Part shown: positions 1 to 8,307 of the stretch, one piece after another | Numbering within the stretch: position 1 is the first letter of the stretch | Layout: every line of letters begins with the position of its first letter | Assembly: GCF_002574545.1 (NCBI RefSeq) | Contig: NZ_NUGT01000033.1 | Location: 1-41,258 of the forward strand | DNA: 41,258 nt | From: Bacillus sp. AFS055030 | GTDB taxonomy: Bacteria > Bacillota > Bacilli > Bacillales > Bacillaceae_G | Direction: 5' to 3' | Position numbers and translations under genes: made by a program | Notes under the pieces: model-generated | Told to the model about the DNA's origin: nothing | The model's input: the letters and a program-made list of their open reading frames with translations, nothing else | The model's database searches: none

Positions 1-86
1 TAAACTAGCGAAAAATAGAAAGATACTTCCTCATAACACGTTCATGAGGAAGTAAACTAGCAAAAATTAGAAAGTTCTTTACTCAT
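1..86. repeat. Two direct repeats of about 34 bp with an intervening inverted repeat
   Basis: Positions 1-34 and 53-86 are imperfect direct repeats. Both start TAAACTAGC, continue through an A-rich stretch and TAGAAAG, and end CTCAT. Between them is a perfect 10-bp inverted repeat, ACTTCCTCAT (25-34) and ATGAGGAAGT (44-53), with a 9-nt loop. The block is cut by the window edge, so the full number of units is unknown. No function is assigned. Confidence 0.5.
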
Positions 87-140
87 GAAAGGTTTTAGTG
101 GAAATCAACCAAAAATTAGCGTAGTTGAAAAGCTCATATG

Positions 141-193
141 TCAACACACTGAAAAGAAGGTACTATTTTAAGTACCTTCTTTTAGTGTGTTGA
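141..193. terminator. Large nested, probably bidirectional terminator
   Basis: The inner hairpin GAAGGTACT/AGTACCTTC is flanked by A- and T-runs on both strands. It sits inside outer arms TCAACACACT and AGTGTGTTGA, giving a nearly continuous inverted repeat of 53 bp. It lies just downstream of the minus-strand gene that ends at 218. The outer arm (AGTGTGTTGACA) resembles the ends of the repeat element at 17580-17738. Confidence 0.75.
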
Positions 194-217
194 CAATTGT
201 GCTAAAAACTTGATTTT

Positions 218-466
218 TTAGAATATCTTTGCTTCTCTTATTTGTTGCTCGATATGCATTAAGTCTTCTTCTTGTTTCTTTAAAAACTCGTCATCTAGAT
301 CAGTTGCAAGGCCTTTCATTTTTTCCAGTTGTTCTCTTGCTTGATTTACAGCAGTAGTTGCATCTGTTAATTGTTGCTCGTCCATACTCATTGTTGCATA
401 GCCTACAAGCCTCTCTGCAGCTTTAACTTTCATTTCTACATCTTCAAAATTATTAAAGTTTGACAT
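218..466 (-). CDS. DUF2564-type small protein (YpzA-like)
   Basis: An 82-residue cytosolic, strongly charged, helical protein. The start at 466 is chosen because AAGGAGGG lies 7-8 nt upstream; a longer frame to 502 has no ribosome-binding site. The sequence shows MSNFNNFEDVEMKV, then VGYATMSMDEQQL and a Glu/Gln-rich coiled-coil-like C-terminus. The block around ATMSMD and the overall size match my memory of the DUF2564 family, whose B. subtilis member YpzA lies near cspD. A cold-shock gene is likewise the next gene upstream here, on the same strand. Function is unknown. Family assignment is from memory. Confidence 0.7.
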   Translation of the reverse strand: MSNFNNFEDVEMKVKAAERLVGYATMSMDEQQLTDATTAVNQAREQLEKMKGLATDLDDEFLKKQEEDLMHIEQQIREAKIF

Positions 467-556
467 AAACACCCTCCTTATTTCACTTCGTAGTATTCCC
501 AAATAAAATAGGAATCATGAAAAGAGAGAGGATTTTTTTCTCTTTATAAAAATAAA

Positions 557-580
557 AAAGGACTGATCAATCAGTCCTTT
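557..580 (-). terminator. Terminator of the cold-shock gene
   Basis: A perfect inverted repeat AAAGGACTGA/TCAGTCCTTT, followed on the minus strand by a run of T (complement of 551-559). It lies 18 bp past the cold-shock stop codon. Confidence 0.8.
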
Positions 581-597
581 ATGTAGTCAAGTTTATA

Positions 598-795
598 TTA
601 TAGCTTTACTACGTTAGCAGCTTGAGGTCCACGGTTACCTTCAACAATGTCAAAAGAAACTTCTGCACCTTCTTCTAAAGATTTGAATCCTTCAGTTTGG
701 ATTGCTGAGAAATGTACGAATACATCGTCTCCACCTTCAACTTCGATGAATCCGAAACCTTTTTCATTGTTGAACCATTTTACTTTTCCTTGCAT
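598..795 (-). CDS. cspD: Cold-shock protein, CspD-like
   Basis: A 65-residue single-OB-fold protein that binds single-stranded RNA and acts as an RNA chaperone, the usual length for the Csp family. It begins [19 protein letters not shown]; the RNP1-type segment KGFGFIEV and the RNP2 segment VFVHF are both intact. The start at 795 is fixed by AGGAGG 8-9 nt upstream; the frame extends upstream but has no second signal. A promoter at 878-906 gives a leader of about 75 nt, and long leaders are usual for Csp genes. The paralogue letter (B, C or D) cannot be settled from sequence alone; D is suggested by the DUF2564 neighbour. Confidence 0.93.
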   Translation of the reverse strand: MQGKVKWFNNEKGFGFIEVEGGDDVFVHFSAIQTEGFKSLEEGAEVSFDIVEGNRGPQAANVVKL

Positions 796-877
796 TTTTC
801 TTTTCCTCCTAAAACATTGCACATGAAGCGCGAAAAAATTTCCATTTATTAATCTTTTTATAATAAATGTTGAAATT

Positions 878-906
878 AATATACAACTATTAAGAATATA
901 AGTCAA
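878..906 (-). promoter_or_regulatory. Sigma-A-type promoter of the cold-shock gene
   Basis: On the minus strand, TTGACT (901-906) is followed by a 17-nt spacer and TATATT (878-883). This gives a predicted transcript start near 871. The palindrome TAAGCGCTTA lies immediately upstream of the -35. Confidence 0.7.
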
Positions 907-980
907 GTAAGCGCTTAATATCAAAATAAACATTCAATTGACTTAAATATTTCACAAATAAAATAAAAAGTTAATATAAA

Positions 981-1000
981 TTTGTGAAATTATTCACAAA
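981..1000. promoter_or_regulatory. CRP/FNR-type operator (TGTGA-N6-TCACA)
   Basis: An 8-bp inverted repeat TTTGTGAA/TTCACAAA contains an exact TGTGA-N6-TCACA core at 983-998. This is the half-site spacing of CRP/FNR-family regulators, including Bacillus Fnr. Its right half overlaps the -35 hexamer (TTCACA, 993-998) of the promoter reading into the gene at 1098. Which regulator binds is inference. Confidence 0.55.
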
Positions 1001-1021
1001 TATAAAAGTACATGATATACT
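993..1021 (+). promoter_or_regulatory. Promoter of the orphan gene at 1098
   Basis: TTCACA (993-998), a 17-nt spacer and TATACT (1016-1021). The predicted start is near 1028, about 70 nt ahead of the start codon. Confidence 0.6.
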
Positions 1022-1097
1022 ACAACCATAGTAAGTCATTTAAATTACTATAAAGAATCAATCTTGATTTCACTTTAAAAGAGACGGAGAGATGAAT

Positions 1098-1322
1098 ATG
1101 ATTCATTGCGAATGGATTGAATTTAAAATTGAAAATGATTTAATGACAGAGGAAAAATTTGAAGAAATGATGAATGATACATTTCAAGCAATGATGGTTG
1201 ACGAAAATAACTTTCCTCAATATATATGGACGGCTAACTATGTTGTCATTGTAACAAAACGAATAAAAATATTAGAAGAAGTAGAGTTTATTCAAATACC
1301 ACGTAATCCAGTATGTAGTTAA
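1098..1322 (+). CDS. Hypothetical protein, 74 aa
   Basis: A small acidic protein that I do not recognise. It starts MIHCEWIEF, has a Met/Glu-rich helix (TEEKFEEMMNDTFQAMMVD) and ends in alternating hydrophobic residues likely to form strands (YVVIVTKRIKILEEVEFI). No signal peptide or membrane segment is visible. The ATG at 1098 is preferred over the in-frame ATG at 1092, because CGGAGAG lies about 5-7 nt upstream of 1098 but abuts 1092. It has its own promoter with a CRP/FNR-type operator over the -35 and its own terminator at 1344, so it appears to be a single-gene unit. The control region suggests a response to oxygen or carbon state, which is inference. Confidence 0.7.
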   Translation: MIHCEWIEFKIENDLMTEEKFEEMMNDTFQAMMVDENNFPQYIWTANYVVIVTKRIKILEEVEFIQIPRNPVCS

Positions 1323-1343
1323 GAGCAAATCATCAATAGCAGC

Positions 1344-1389
1344 AAAGGCAGGATCAAGAGAAGGAATTCTTTTGGCACTGCCTTTTTTT
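1344..1389 (+). terminator. Terminator after the orphan gene
   Basis: AAAGGCAG pairs with CTGCCTTT across a long loop and is followed by a T-run. It ends about 95 bp ahead of topB. Confidence 0.6.
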
Positions 1390-1485
1390 CGTTCCTTCGT
1401 GCTTTCCCTACCATTACATAAGTTATATAATAACTATATCTAGCAAATAAAGTTACAAAAATTAGTTTAAATTGTGAGGAAGAAA

Positions 1486-3651
1486 ATGAAATTAATTATT
1501 GCCGAAAAGCCTGATCAAGGTTTAAAGCTCGCAGCTCCTTTTAAGTTCCAAAAGAAAAAAGGGTTCTTAGTCATTCAACCGAATGAGTTTTTTCCAAAAG
1601 GTGCTTATTTAACTTGGGCTATTGGGCATTTATGTGAGCTATTATCACCTGAAGAATATGATGAAAAATGGAAAAAGTGGTCATTGAATACTTTGCCAAT
1701 TATACCTAATCGCTTTGGGCATAAAGTTTCAAAAGGGAAGTGGGATCAATTTTCAATCATTAAGAATTTAGTTCACCTAGATGAAGTTACTGAAATAATA
1801 CTTGCTGGTGACTGTGAGCGTGAAGGAGAACATATTGTTCGCCTTATTTTAAATTTAGCCGGAAATAAAAAGCCAATGAAAAGGCTTTGGATTTCCTCAT
1901 TAACAGAAAATGCCGTTAAAAAAGGATTTAGTCAACTATTGGACGAAAGTGAAACAAAAAGCTTGTTCTTTGAGGCATATAGTCGAGCATGTGCTGATTG
2001 GTTAGTTGGAATGAATGCATCAAGAGTCTATTCATTACATTTACAAAAAAAAGGAATTCAGGATGTATTTTCGTTAGGAAGAGTTCAAACTCCAACACTC
2101 GCGCTCATCGTCAAAAGAGAACTTGAGATTGAAAGGTTTAATTCCGAACCTTATTGGGAAGTTTTTGCTACATTCTTGTTTGATAAGCAAAAATTTTTTG
2201 GAAAATGGCATAAAGAATCAGAGTCTAAAATTATGTCAAAGGAATTAGCTGAAAAAATTGCTGCTTTTTGTGAAAACAAAAACGTTAAAATTACTGATAT
2301 TGAGCAAGAAAGAAAAGAGTTTCAACCACCTTTTCTTTATAATTTATCGGCACTACAAGCAGATGCAAACAGTAAATATAAATTTTCACCACAAAAAACA
2401 CTCGAAATTGCACAAAAACTTTATGTAAAAGGGAATATTTCATACCCACGTTCTGACTCAAGTTTTATTACGAAAGAAGAAGCCATGATGCTCCCAGATA
2501 TATTGAAGAAACTTGAAAATATTGAGCAATTTTCAAAATTCTTCCCTCTGCCAAATCAGTCTATATTAAATAATAGTCGCTTCGTTAATGAGAAAAAAGT
2601 CACTGATCACTATGCGATCATTCCTACTGAGCAAGTCCCAAATATCCATAAAATGAATGATGAGGAAATGAAAATATATGAACTAATTGTAAATCGTTTA
2701 ATTAGTGCACATTATCCTAATTCAATTTTTGACTATACAACAATTCATACGCTAGTAGACGGTCGAGCAACTTTTATTTCAAAAGGGAAAGTAATGGTTC
2801 AAGAGGGTTGGCGTAAAGTCATATTTGAGAAAACAAAAGAAAAAAATGCAGAAGAACAAAATTTACCTGTTGTTGAAATTGGCCAAGAAGGAATTGTTAA
2901 AAAAGTAGAGGTAAAAGAAAAGAAAACTCAAGCACCTAAAAGATATACTGAAGGACAATTAATAACATTAATGAAGTCTGCGGGAAAACATATTGATAAT
3001 CCAGAATTAACGAAAATACTAAATAAAACTGAAGGATTAGGTACAGAGGCAACTAGGGCTGGTATTATAGGTACTTTAAAAAATAGAAAATATATTGATG
3101 TTAAAAAAAATCAAGTTTTCGCGACGGATAAAGGGAAACTTATTATCTATGCTTTAGGAGAAAATATTTTAACTTCACCTGAAATGACTGCAAAATGGGA
3201 GCAGAGATTAAGTGAAATTGGAGAAGGCAAAGCGAGTAGCCTTGAGTTTATGGAACAAACTAAAAAGTTAACTGAAAAAATAATTCTTGATGCATATGAA
3301 AATGAGAAGTTATGGAATTTTTCAGAGTTTAAAATTGAAGAGATGCAAAATTCGAAGTTTGGTCCAAAGAAAAGATCAACTAGTGTAGGAAAATGTATTA
3401 AATGCGATGGTAAAATGGTCGATAAAGGATCGTTTTATGGGTGTGATCAATTCCAAAAAACAAAATGTGATGTTACAATTTCAAAAAAAATATTAGGAAA
3501 AACAATAACAAAAGCGATAATGAAACAGTTATTAAACGGTGAGACTACAGAGGTTATAAAAGGATTTTCAAAAGATGGCAAAGAATTTGAAGCTTCTTTA
3601 AAATTTAATGAGGACGGAAAGATACTGTTTATCCAAAATTCCATAAAATAA
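1486..3651 (+). CDS. topB: DNA topoisomerase III
   Basis: A type IA topoisomerase of 721 residues that relaxes or decatenates DNA through a transient 5'-phosphotyrosine link. The N-terminal Toprim domain starts LIIAEKPDQG and carries the acidic motif GDCEREGE. The catalytic tyrosine is in SYPRSDS (Tyr about residue 320), and SLGRVQTPTLALI is the conserved IA core segment. The C-terminus has a short zinc-ribbon-like module with CIKC and YGCDQFQKTKC, then a tail with KDGKEFEASLKF. Length matches Bacillus TopB (about 727). The ATG at 1486, 5 nt past GAGGA, is preferred over an in-frame GTG at 1474. Monocistronic as far as can be seen. Confidence 0.95.
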   Translation: MKLIIAEKPDQGLKLAAPFKFQKKKGFLVIQPNEFFPKGAYLTWAIGHLCELLSPEEYDEKWKKWSLNTLPIIPNRFGHKVSKGKWDQFSIIKNLVHLDEVTEIILAGDCEREGEHIVRLILNLAGNKKPMKRLWISSLTENAVKKGFSQLLDESETKSLFFEAYSRACADWLVGMNASRVYSLHLQKKGIQDVFSLGRVQTPTLALIVKRELEIERFNSEPYWEVFATFLFDKQKFFGKWHKESESKIMSKELAEKIAAFCENKNVKITDIEQERKEFQPPFLYNLSALQADANSKYKFSPQKTLEIAQKLYVKGNISYPRSDSSFITKEEAMMLPDILKKLENIEQFSKFFPLPNQSILNNSRFVNEKKVTDHYAIIPTEQVPNIHKMNDEEMKIYELIVNRLISAHYPNSIFDYTTIHTLVDGRATFISKGKVMVQEGWRKVIFEKTKEKNAEEQNLPVVEIGQEGIVKKVEVKEKKTQAPKRYTEGQLITLMKSAGKHIDNPELTKILNKTEGLGTEATRAGIIGTLKNRKYIDVKKNQVFATDKGKLIIYALGENILTSPEMTAKWEQRLSEIGEGKASSLEFMEQTKKLTEKIILDAYENEKLWNFSEFKIEEMQNSKFGPKKRSTSVGKCIKCDGKMVDKGSFYGCDQFQKTKCDVTISKKILGKTITKAIMKQLLNGETTEVIKGFSKDGKEFEASLKFNEDGKILFIQNSIK

Positions 3652-3730
3652 ATGAGCATAATGTAAATTAATTAGTCAATTCTATTTTTTATTGCATATA
3701 ATTATATACAATGATAATAGGAGGATTAAA

Positions 3731-4108
3731 GTGAAGGAATTCTATAGCAATGAACAAGTTTTTCTAACTGGTGGAATTGTTCCTTCCGTTTATTCATTAT
3801 GTATAGATTGTAATCGGAAAATTGTACATGTTCTTGACTTGGATCGGGTAGGTACAAGGCCAGTATATGTATCATTTTCTAACAGCTTTGCAGAAAATAT
3901 TTTTGAGCAAATAAGCTTAACAACGTTAGGAAGTTACTTAGAATACCAATATTTGATTTATACTACAGAAGGTGTAGTAACAAAATGGAAAAATAATGAA
4001 CTAGTAGCGTTAACTAATTTAGATGAATGTAAGCCGGAATTCATTAGTTTAATGAAAGAAAGAAGAAATACTTGGTCTAAATATAAAGCTTTATCTAATC
4101 GAAAATAA
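3731..4108 (+). CDS. Hypothetical protein, 125 aa
   Basis: I do not recognise this protein. The start is a GTG at 3731, chosen because AGGAGG lies 7 nt upstream; the frame runs on to an ATG at 3692 that has no ribosome-binding site. The protein begins MKEFYSNEQVFLTGG, contains a CIDC pair (near residue 26) that could bind metal or form a disulfide, and is otherwise a mix of strands and helices ending in a basic tail. No signal peptide or transmembrane segment is visible. It is followed by its own terminator and sits alone between topB and another unknown gene. Confidence 0.75.
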   Translation: MKEFYSNEQVFLTGGIVPSVYSLCIDCNRKIVHVLDLDRVGTRPVYVSFSNSFAENIFEQISLTTLGSYLEYQYLIYTTEGVVTKWKNNELVALTNLDECKPEFISLMKERRNTWSKYKALSNRK

Positions 4109-4112
4109 AAAG

Positions 4113-4146
4113 AAGGATTACTCTTTTAAATAAGGAGTAATCCTTT
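4113..4146 (+). terminator. Terminator
   Basis: AAGGATTACTC pairs with GAGTAATCCTT and is followed by TT. It lies directly after the gene ending at 4108. Confidence 0.75.
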
Positions 4147-4262
4147 TCAATTTGAAAACTAAAATTTTCAACCTAACAAAATCTCTAGAAGTGGCATATT
4201 CCTGTCATTTCCTGTCTTAATTTGTTAAACTATCAACATATTCTAAATTAGAAGGTGATAAT

Positions 4263-4631
4263 ATGATTTGTTTTTTAGAAAATACCTTTCAAATAAAATT
4301 AGAAAAAAATGATAAAGGTGATTACCCGATTATCGTGACTGACGAAGGAATCTTTAGCGAAATGAGTCAAAAAGATAAACCGAATAGTTATGTTAAGTTT
4401 ATTATTAATGAATATGATGAGTTAACGATTGATTGGTATGTTGAAAATGAAAATCGCTTTTCCGTAAAAAGTCTACAAGTACATCAAATGATCTTAATAA
4501 ATGATCATGATGAACATTCCATTCAGTTTGTATTAGAACGTTGGCAAAGTAGGATGTTTAAGATTCAATGGAAGCCAAAGTTACACATTGAATTTGGTCT
4601 TTATTATGAAGTTTGCGATGATTGCGATTAA
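4263..4631 (+). CDS. Hypothetical protein, 122 aa
   Basis: An acidic cytosolic protein with alternating hydrophobic residues (FQIKLEKN, YPIIVTDEG, YVKFIINEYDELTIDWYV, SIQFVLERWQ), suggesting a mostly beta fold. It ends with a Cys/Asp cluster, EVCDDCD, that could bind a metal. The start ATG follows AGAAGGTGATA with good spacing. Its stop codon overlaps by 4 bp the stop of the convergent membrane protein gene ending at 4628. Not recognised, no function assigned. Confidence 0.75.
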   Translation: MICFLENTFQIKLEKNDKGDYPIIVTDEGIFSEMSQKDKPNSYVKFIINEYDELTIDWYVENENRFSVKSLQVHQMILINDHDEHSIQFVLERWQSRMFKIQWKPKLHIEFGLYYEVCDDCD

Positions 4632-5677
4632 GGTGATTTTTTAGGTTTTAATAAAGTTAAGATGACAAGAAAACTAATCCAGCCGATAAGTGGATAAAGG
4701 AATGTTAATAATGGTCCATAGCCAATGATGCTAATAAACAGGCAGCATAATAATAATAAGATAACGACTATATTAGTATTCAATCGGATATATGAATTAA
4801 TTTGTCTAGACATCCCATATATGTTTCCAACTAATGTGGTAAAAATTTCAGCTAAAATAACCATTAGGAAAAAGTAATAGAAAATTGGATGGATTTTTTT
4901 AATTACTTCAACCATTGGAATTTCATATTGTTGAAAATTGGTTACACCTGATACGTTCAGATGAATTAGTAATAAAATAGTGCCTAATATTAAACCGCCT
5001 AATACCCCACCTTGAACAATTGAAGATTTTTCTTTGCACTCAAAACCAATAGGTACTAAAACGGCCTGGGCTAGCGCCATATTTAAACAAACATAGGTTA
5101 TTGGTTTTGTAAACACTGTAAAGTTAAGCATATTAATAGAAGGTAGAATATGTTCAAGTTTTATTTCATGCATTTTAAATGGTAAATGTGAATTGATGAA
5201 AACTGCGACGATAAAAGCACACATAATTGGGACTACTGTATTATTTAGGCTGAATAAACCACTTGTCCCTTTTCTTAAAACAATAAAAGTCAAAACGATA
5301 AAAAATAATGATCCAATAAAGGAATCAAAGTGTAAGTAATTTTTAAATACAGCTCCAGCACCTGACAACATGACACTTGTAACGCCAATTAAAACAAAAA
5401 ATAATAGCCCATTAATAATATTTCCCCCGAGTTCTCCAAACAATAGTACATTAAATTGCTGAGCAGAATTTAATTTATATGTATGAGCTATTGTCATAAT
5501 TTTAGTTCCAAACCAACAAAATAATACAGTCGCAAAAAGAATCCCCATTGCACCATATACTCCGTTAATTGAAAAGAACTCTACAATTTCCTTACCCGTA
5601 GCAAAACCTGCTCCAATCACTGTTCCGACATATGTAAAGGCTATATTTCGGGCTTCTTTACTAAAGTTGAATTTCAT
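4628..5677 (-). CDS. YkvI-family integral membrane protein
   Basis: A 349-residue protein of about ten hydrophobic segments with the N-terminal signature FTYVGTVIGAGFATGKEI. This resembles the unwound first helix of APC/NSS-fold transporters and matches the Bacillus YkvI family as I recall it. The substrate is unknown. The start at 5677 follows AGGAGG with a spacing of 8 nt. The gene runs toward the plus-strand gene at 4263 and overlaps it tail to tail by 4 bp, with no obvious terminator between them. Confidence 0.75.
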   Translation of the reverse strand: MKFNFSKEARNIAFTYVGTVIGAGFATGKEIVEFFSINGVYGAMGILFATVLFCWFGTKIMTIAHTYKLNSAQQFNVLLFGELGGNIINGLLFFVLIGVTSVMLSGAGAVFKNYLHFDSFIGSLFFIVLTFIVLRKGTSGLFSLNNTVVPIMCAFIVAVFINSHLPFKMHEIKLEHILPSINMLNFTVFTKPITYVCLNMALAQAVLVPIGFECKEKSSIVQGGVLGGLILGTILLLIHLNVSGVTNFQQYEIPMVEVIKKIHPIFYYFFLMVILAEIFTTLVGNIYGMSRQINSYIRLNTNIVVILLLLCCLFISIIGYGPLLTFLYPLIGWISFLVILTLLKPKKSP

Positions 5678-5883
5678 AGGAAGTCCTCCTAAATGTAGTA
5701 CTAAATTGTATGATACATCTTAGGAAAATAGACATGCTCCCTAAGTAAAAGTTTATAAATGGACCAATTAAATGAATTTATTGTTTTTGATTTCCTAGAA
5801 GAGAGAAGACCCCATTTAAAAAAATTCATTTTACGCATTTTTTTTATTATGTTAAAGTGAGTAGGTTAGGGGGGCGGGGCATC

Positions 5884-7167
5884 ATGAATATACTTAAATG
5901 GAATTTTAATATGAAGATTAGGCTGGTTGCTGAGTTTTTCTTTGGATTATTCTTTTGGATGTATTTACCTTTTTTAGCAATTTATTTTGCTGAAGAATTA
6001 GGTAAAGTGACAGCAGGGATCTTACTAATGTGCTCTCAAGCAGTTGGGGTATTTGCAAATTTAATCGGTGGTTATTTGGCTGATACATATGGCCGAAAAA
6101 AAATGATGGTGATTTCAGCTTTTATTCAAGCGGGAGGAATGATCTTGCTAACAATTGCAAATTCACCTATTTTAAATTCTCCATGGTTAACTTTTTTTGG
6201 TTTTGCAATTATTAGTGTCACAGGGATGTTATACAATCCTGCAAGTTCGGCTATGGTAGCTGATACAGTTGAAGATAAAGACGAAAGAAACTTAGTCTTT
6301 GCTGTGTTTTATACGATGATAAACATTAATGTTGTAATCGGACCTATTATCGGTGGGATTTTATTTTTTAAAGCAAGGTTTTTATTATTTAGTATATCTT
6401 CATTCATCTTTTTAAGTGTCGCATTTATGATTCTACTATTAATAAAGGAGTCACTACCAGACTCCATAAGACAGGTAAAAGAAGCTTCTGTTTCAAAAGT
6501 TTTAATTAATCAAGTAAAGAATTATCGTATTATTTTTACCGATAAGGTATTTTTCTTATTTGTTGCTGCTGGTATATTAATCTCTCAAACTTTTACTCAA
6601 TTAGATTTATTACTAGCGGTTTATATAAAAGAAAGTATTCCTATCCAAACACTATTTAGTTTTGGTGATTTTACATTAAAGACAAATAGTGAAACGTTAT
6701 TTAGCTGGGTCATAGCCGAAAATGGTTTAATCGTGGCTTTGTTTACAGTTTTAATAACGAAATTTGCCAATAAGTTTAATGAAAGATTTTTATTTTTTGC
6801 ATCGTCTGTTTGTTATGCTTTATCTATGTTGTTATTTGGGTTCACACTAAGTGCATATGTTATTTTTATAGCAATGGCACTCTTTACTTTGGGTGAAATT
6901 TTAGTCGTAGGTAATCAGAATTCATTTATTGCAAAAATTGCTCCTGAAAATCAACGTGGACAGTATTTCGCAGCAGCAGGCTTAAGATGGTCACTTGGAC
7001 GAACTATTGCACCACTAACAATACCATTAGCTGGGCTGATTGGATATAAATGGACATTTAGTATCATTACGATCCTAGCCTTGTGTGGCGCGTATTTATT
7101 TGAATTGATGTTTAAAGAAATCAAAAGAAAATCCGAACCAACTTCTGCTAAAACAAAGGTTGGATAA
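5884..7167 (+). CDS. MFS efflux transporter
   Basis: A 427-residue major facilitator with about twelve hydrophobic segments. The motif-A loop between helices 2 and 3 reads GGYLADTYGRKKMMV, and PASSAMVAD and GPIIGGILFF occur in helices 4-5. Such proteins are usually drug:proton antiporters. The start at 5884 is preferred (run of G ending about 5 nt upstream); a GTG at 5857 is possible. The central loop between the two six-helix halves is basic (SIRQVKEASVSKVLINQVKN). The substrate cannot be told from sequence. It shares a bidirectional terminator with the convergent lipoprotein gene. Confidence 0.85.
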   Translation: MNILKWNFNMKIRLVAEFFFGLFFWMYLPFLAIYFAEELGKVTAGILLMCSQAVGVFANLIGGYLADTYGRKKMMVISAFIQAGGMILLTIANSPILNSPWLTFFGFAIISVTGMLYNPASSAMVADTVEDKDERNLVFAVFYTMININVVIGPIIGGILFFKARFLLFSISSFIFLSVAFMILLLIKESLPDSIRQVKEASVSKVLINQVKNYRIIFTDKVFFLFVAAGILISQTFTQLDLLLAVYIKESIPIQTLFSFGDFTLKTNSETLFSWVIAENGLIVALFTVLITKFANKFNERFLFFASSVCYALSMLLFGFTLSAYVIFIAMALFTLGEILVVGNQNSFIAKIAPENQRGQYFAAAGLRWSLGRTIAPLTIPLAGLIGYKWTFSIITILALCGAYLFELMFKEIKRKSEPTSAKTKVG

Positions 7168-7174
7168 ATAATGT

Positions 7175-7212
7175 AAAAGAGGACTCAAAAAAATTTTGAG
7201 TCCTCTTTTTTA
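7175..7212. terminator. Bidirectional terminator between the MFS gene and the zinc lipoprotein gene
   Basis: AAAAGAGGACTCAAAA pairs with TTTTGAGTCCTCTTTT, with T-runs on both strands. It serves both convergent genes and overlaps the lipoprotein stop codon. Confidence 0.85.
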
Positions 7213-8148
7213 ACGGTTATTTAATGTCTTATCTAATGTGTTTATATTTTCTTGCATTAAGTCAAAATAATCTTTATGCTTCTTTAAATCATCTTCTGAA
7301 ATAGTTGCTAAGTGGCTAAGTCTTAAGATTTTAGCATGTGTTTCATTTTTTACAACAGATGCTACTTTTGGAGTAGCAAACGATTCGAATAAAATATATT
7401 TGACATGATGTTGTTTAACGAAATCAACGACTTTCTTTAAATCCTTTTGTGAAGGCTCTTGAGAGGGGGAAAGTCCTGTAATTGGGATTTGTTCAATTCC
7501 ATAATGTTCTTCCAAATATCCATAAGCTGCATGTGAAACAACAATATCCTTACGTTCAGAATGTAAAACTAAATTTCTTAATTCACGATCAAGTTCATCA
7601 AATTGACTTTCAATTTGTTGATAATTTGCTTCAAAGTACTGTTTGTTTTTTGGCATTAATTTAATTAATTCATCCTTAATATTTTGTGCTTCAATCTTTG
7701 CGCGAGATGGATCTAACCAAACGTGGGGATCAACGTCATTATGGTCTTCATCCGCCTCAATTTCTTCTTCGTTTGACTTTATTAATTCAATATTTTTTGT
7801 AGCCTCTAAGATCGAAACATTATTATTTTTAAGTGTATCACTGATTTTATCTGCAAAAGGTTCCATACCTGCACCATTGTAAACAAATAAATCAGAGTTT
7901 GCGATTTTCACAATTTGTTTAGAAGTTGGTTCAAAATCATGAGTATCAACACCAGTAGGGTATATGGAATGAACGTCAACGTATTTACCACCAATTTTTT
8001 CAGTAAAATCTTGTAAAGGGTAAATGGTTGTATAAATCGTCAGTTTATTTTTATTTTTAGTACTTTGCATTTGCGTTTCTTTATTGCAAGCTGATAGAAC
8101 CGCACTTGTTAATAGCAATGTCGTAATTGCTAATTTCTTAAATTTCAT
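7210..8148 (-). CDS. znuA: Zinc-binding lipoprotein, ZnuA/AdcA type
   Basis: A 312-residue solute-binding protein of the cluster A-I (metal) type. The signal peptide ends in the lipobox LSAC (Cys21), so it should be anchored to the outer membrane leaflet. The metal-ligand positions are present: His70 in THDFEP, His142 in DPHVWLDP, His206 in VVSHAAYGY and an acidic residue near Glu255. The loop before the second His is acidic with a single His, less His-rich than in many ZnuA proteins. Two Zur-like boxes upstream (8234-8254, 8308-8328) support zinc over manganese. No ABC ATPase or permease gene is adjacent, so its partners must be elsewhere. Confidence 0.85.
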   Translation of the reverse strand: MKFKKLAITTLLLTSAVLSACNKETQMQSTKNKNKLTIYTTIYPLQDFTEKIGGKYVDVHSIYPTGVDTHDFEPTSKQIVKIANSDLFVYNGAGMEPFADKISDTLKNNNVSILEATKNIELIKSNEEEIEADEDHNDVDPHVWLDPSRAKIEAQNIKDELIKLMPKNKQYFEANYQQIESQFDELDRELRNLVLHSERKDIVVSHAAYGYLEEHYGIEQIPITGLSPSQEPSQKDLKKVVDFVKQHHVKYILFESFATPKVASVVKNETHAKILRLSHLATISEDDLKKHKDYFDLMQENINTLDKTLNNR

Positions 8149-8233
8149 TTTTTTCTCTCCCTAAAAAATTAATCATTTTTAGTATTTAATAATGAGGTTG
8201 TTTATAAACGAAAAAAGTTAAAATTGTTTAACT

Positions 8234-8254
8234 AATTCGTAATCATTCCTTTTT
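8234..8254. promoter_or_regulatory. Second, degenerate Zur-like box
   Basis: TTCGTAATCATTCC matches the left half and centre of the Bacillus Zur consensus (TCGTAATNATTACGA core) and is weak in the right half. It lies 86 bp ahead of the zinc lipoprotein start. Confidence 0.45.
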
Positions 8255-8307
8255 ATGTAATAAAAAAAATAGAACATCTTTATCCAACTACATTAATTAA
8301 CTTCTCA

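Noticed and set aside
1-193. CRISPR array
   Set aside because: There are only two imperfect units with 18 bp between them and no uniform spacers or cas genes. The window holds no other regularly spaced repeats.
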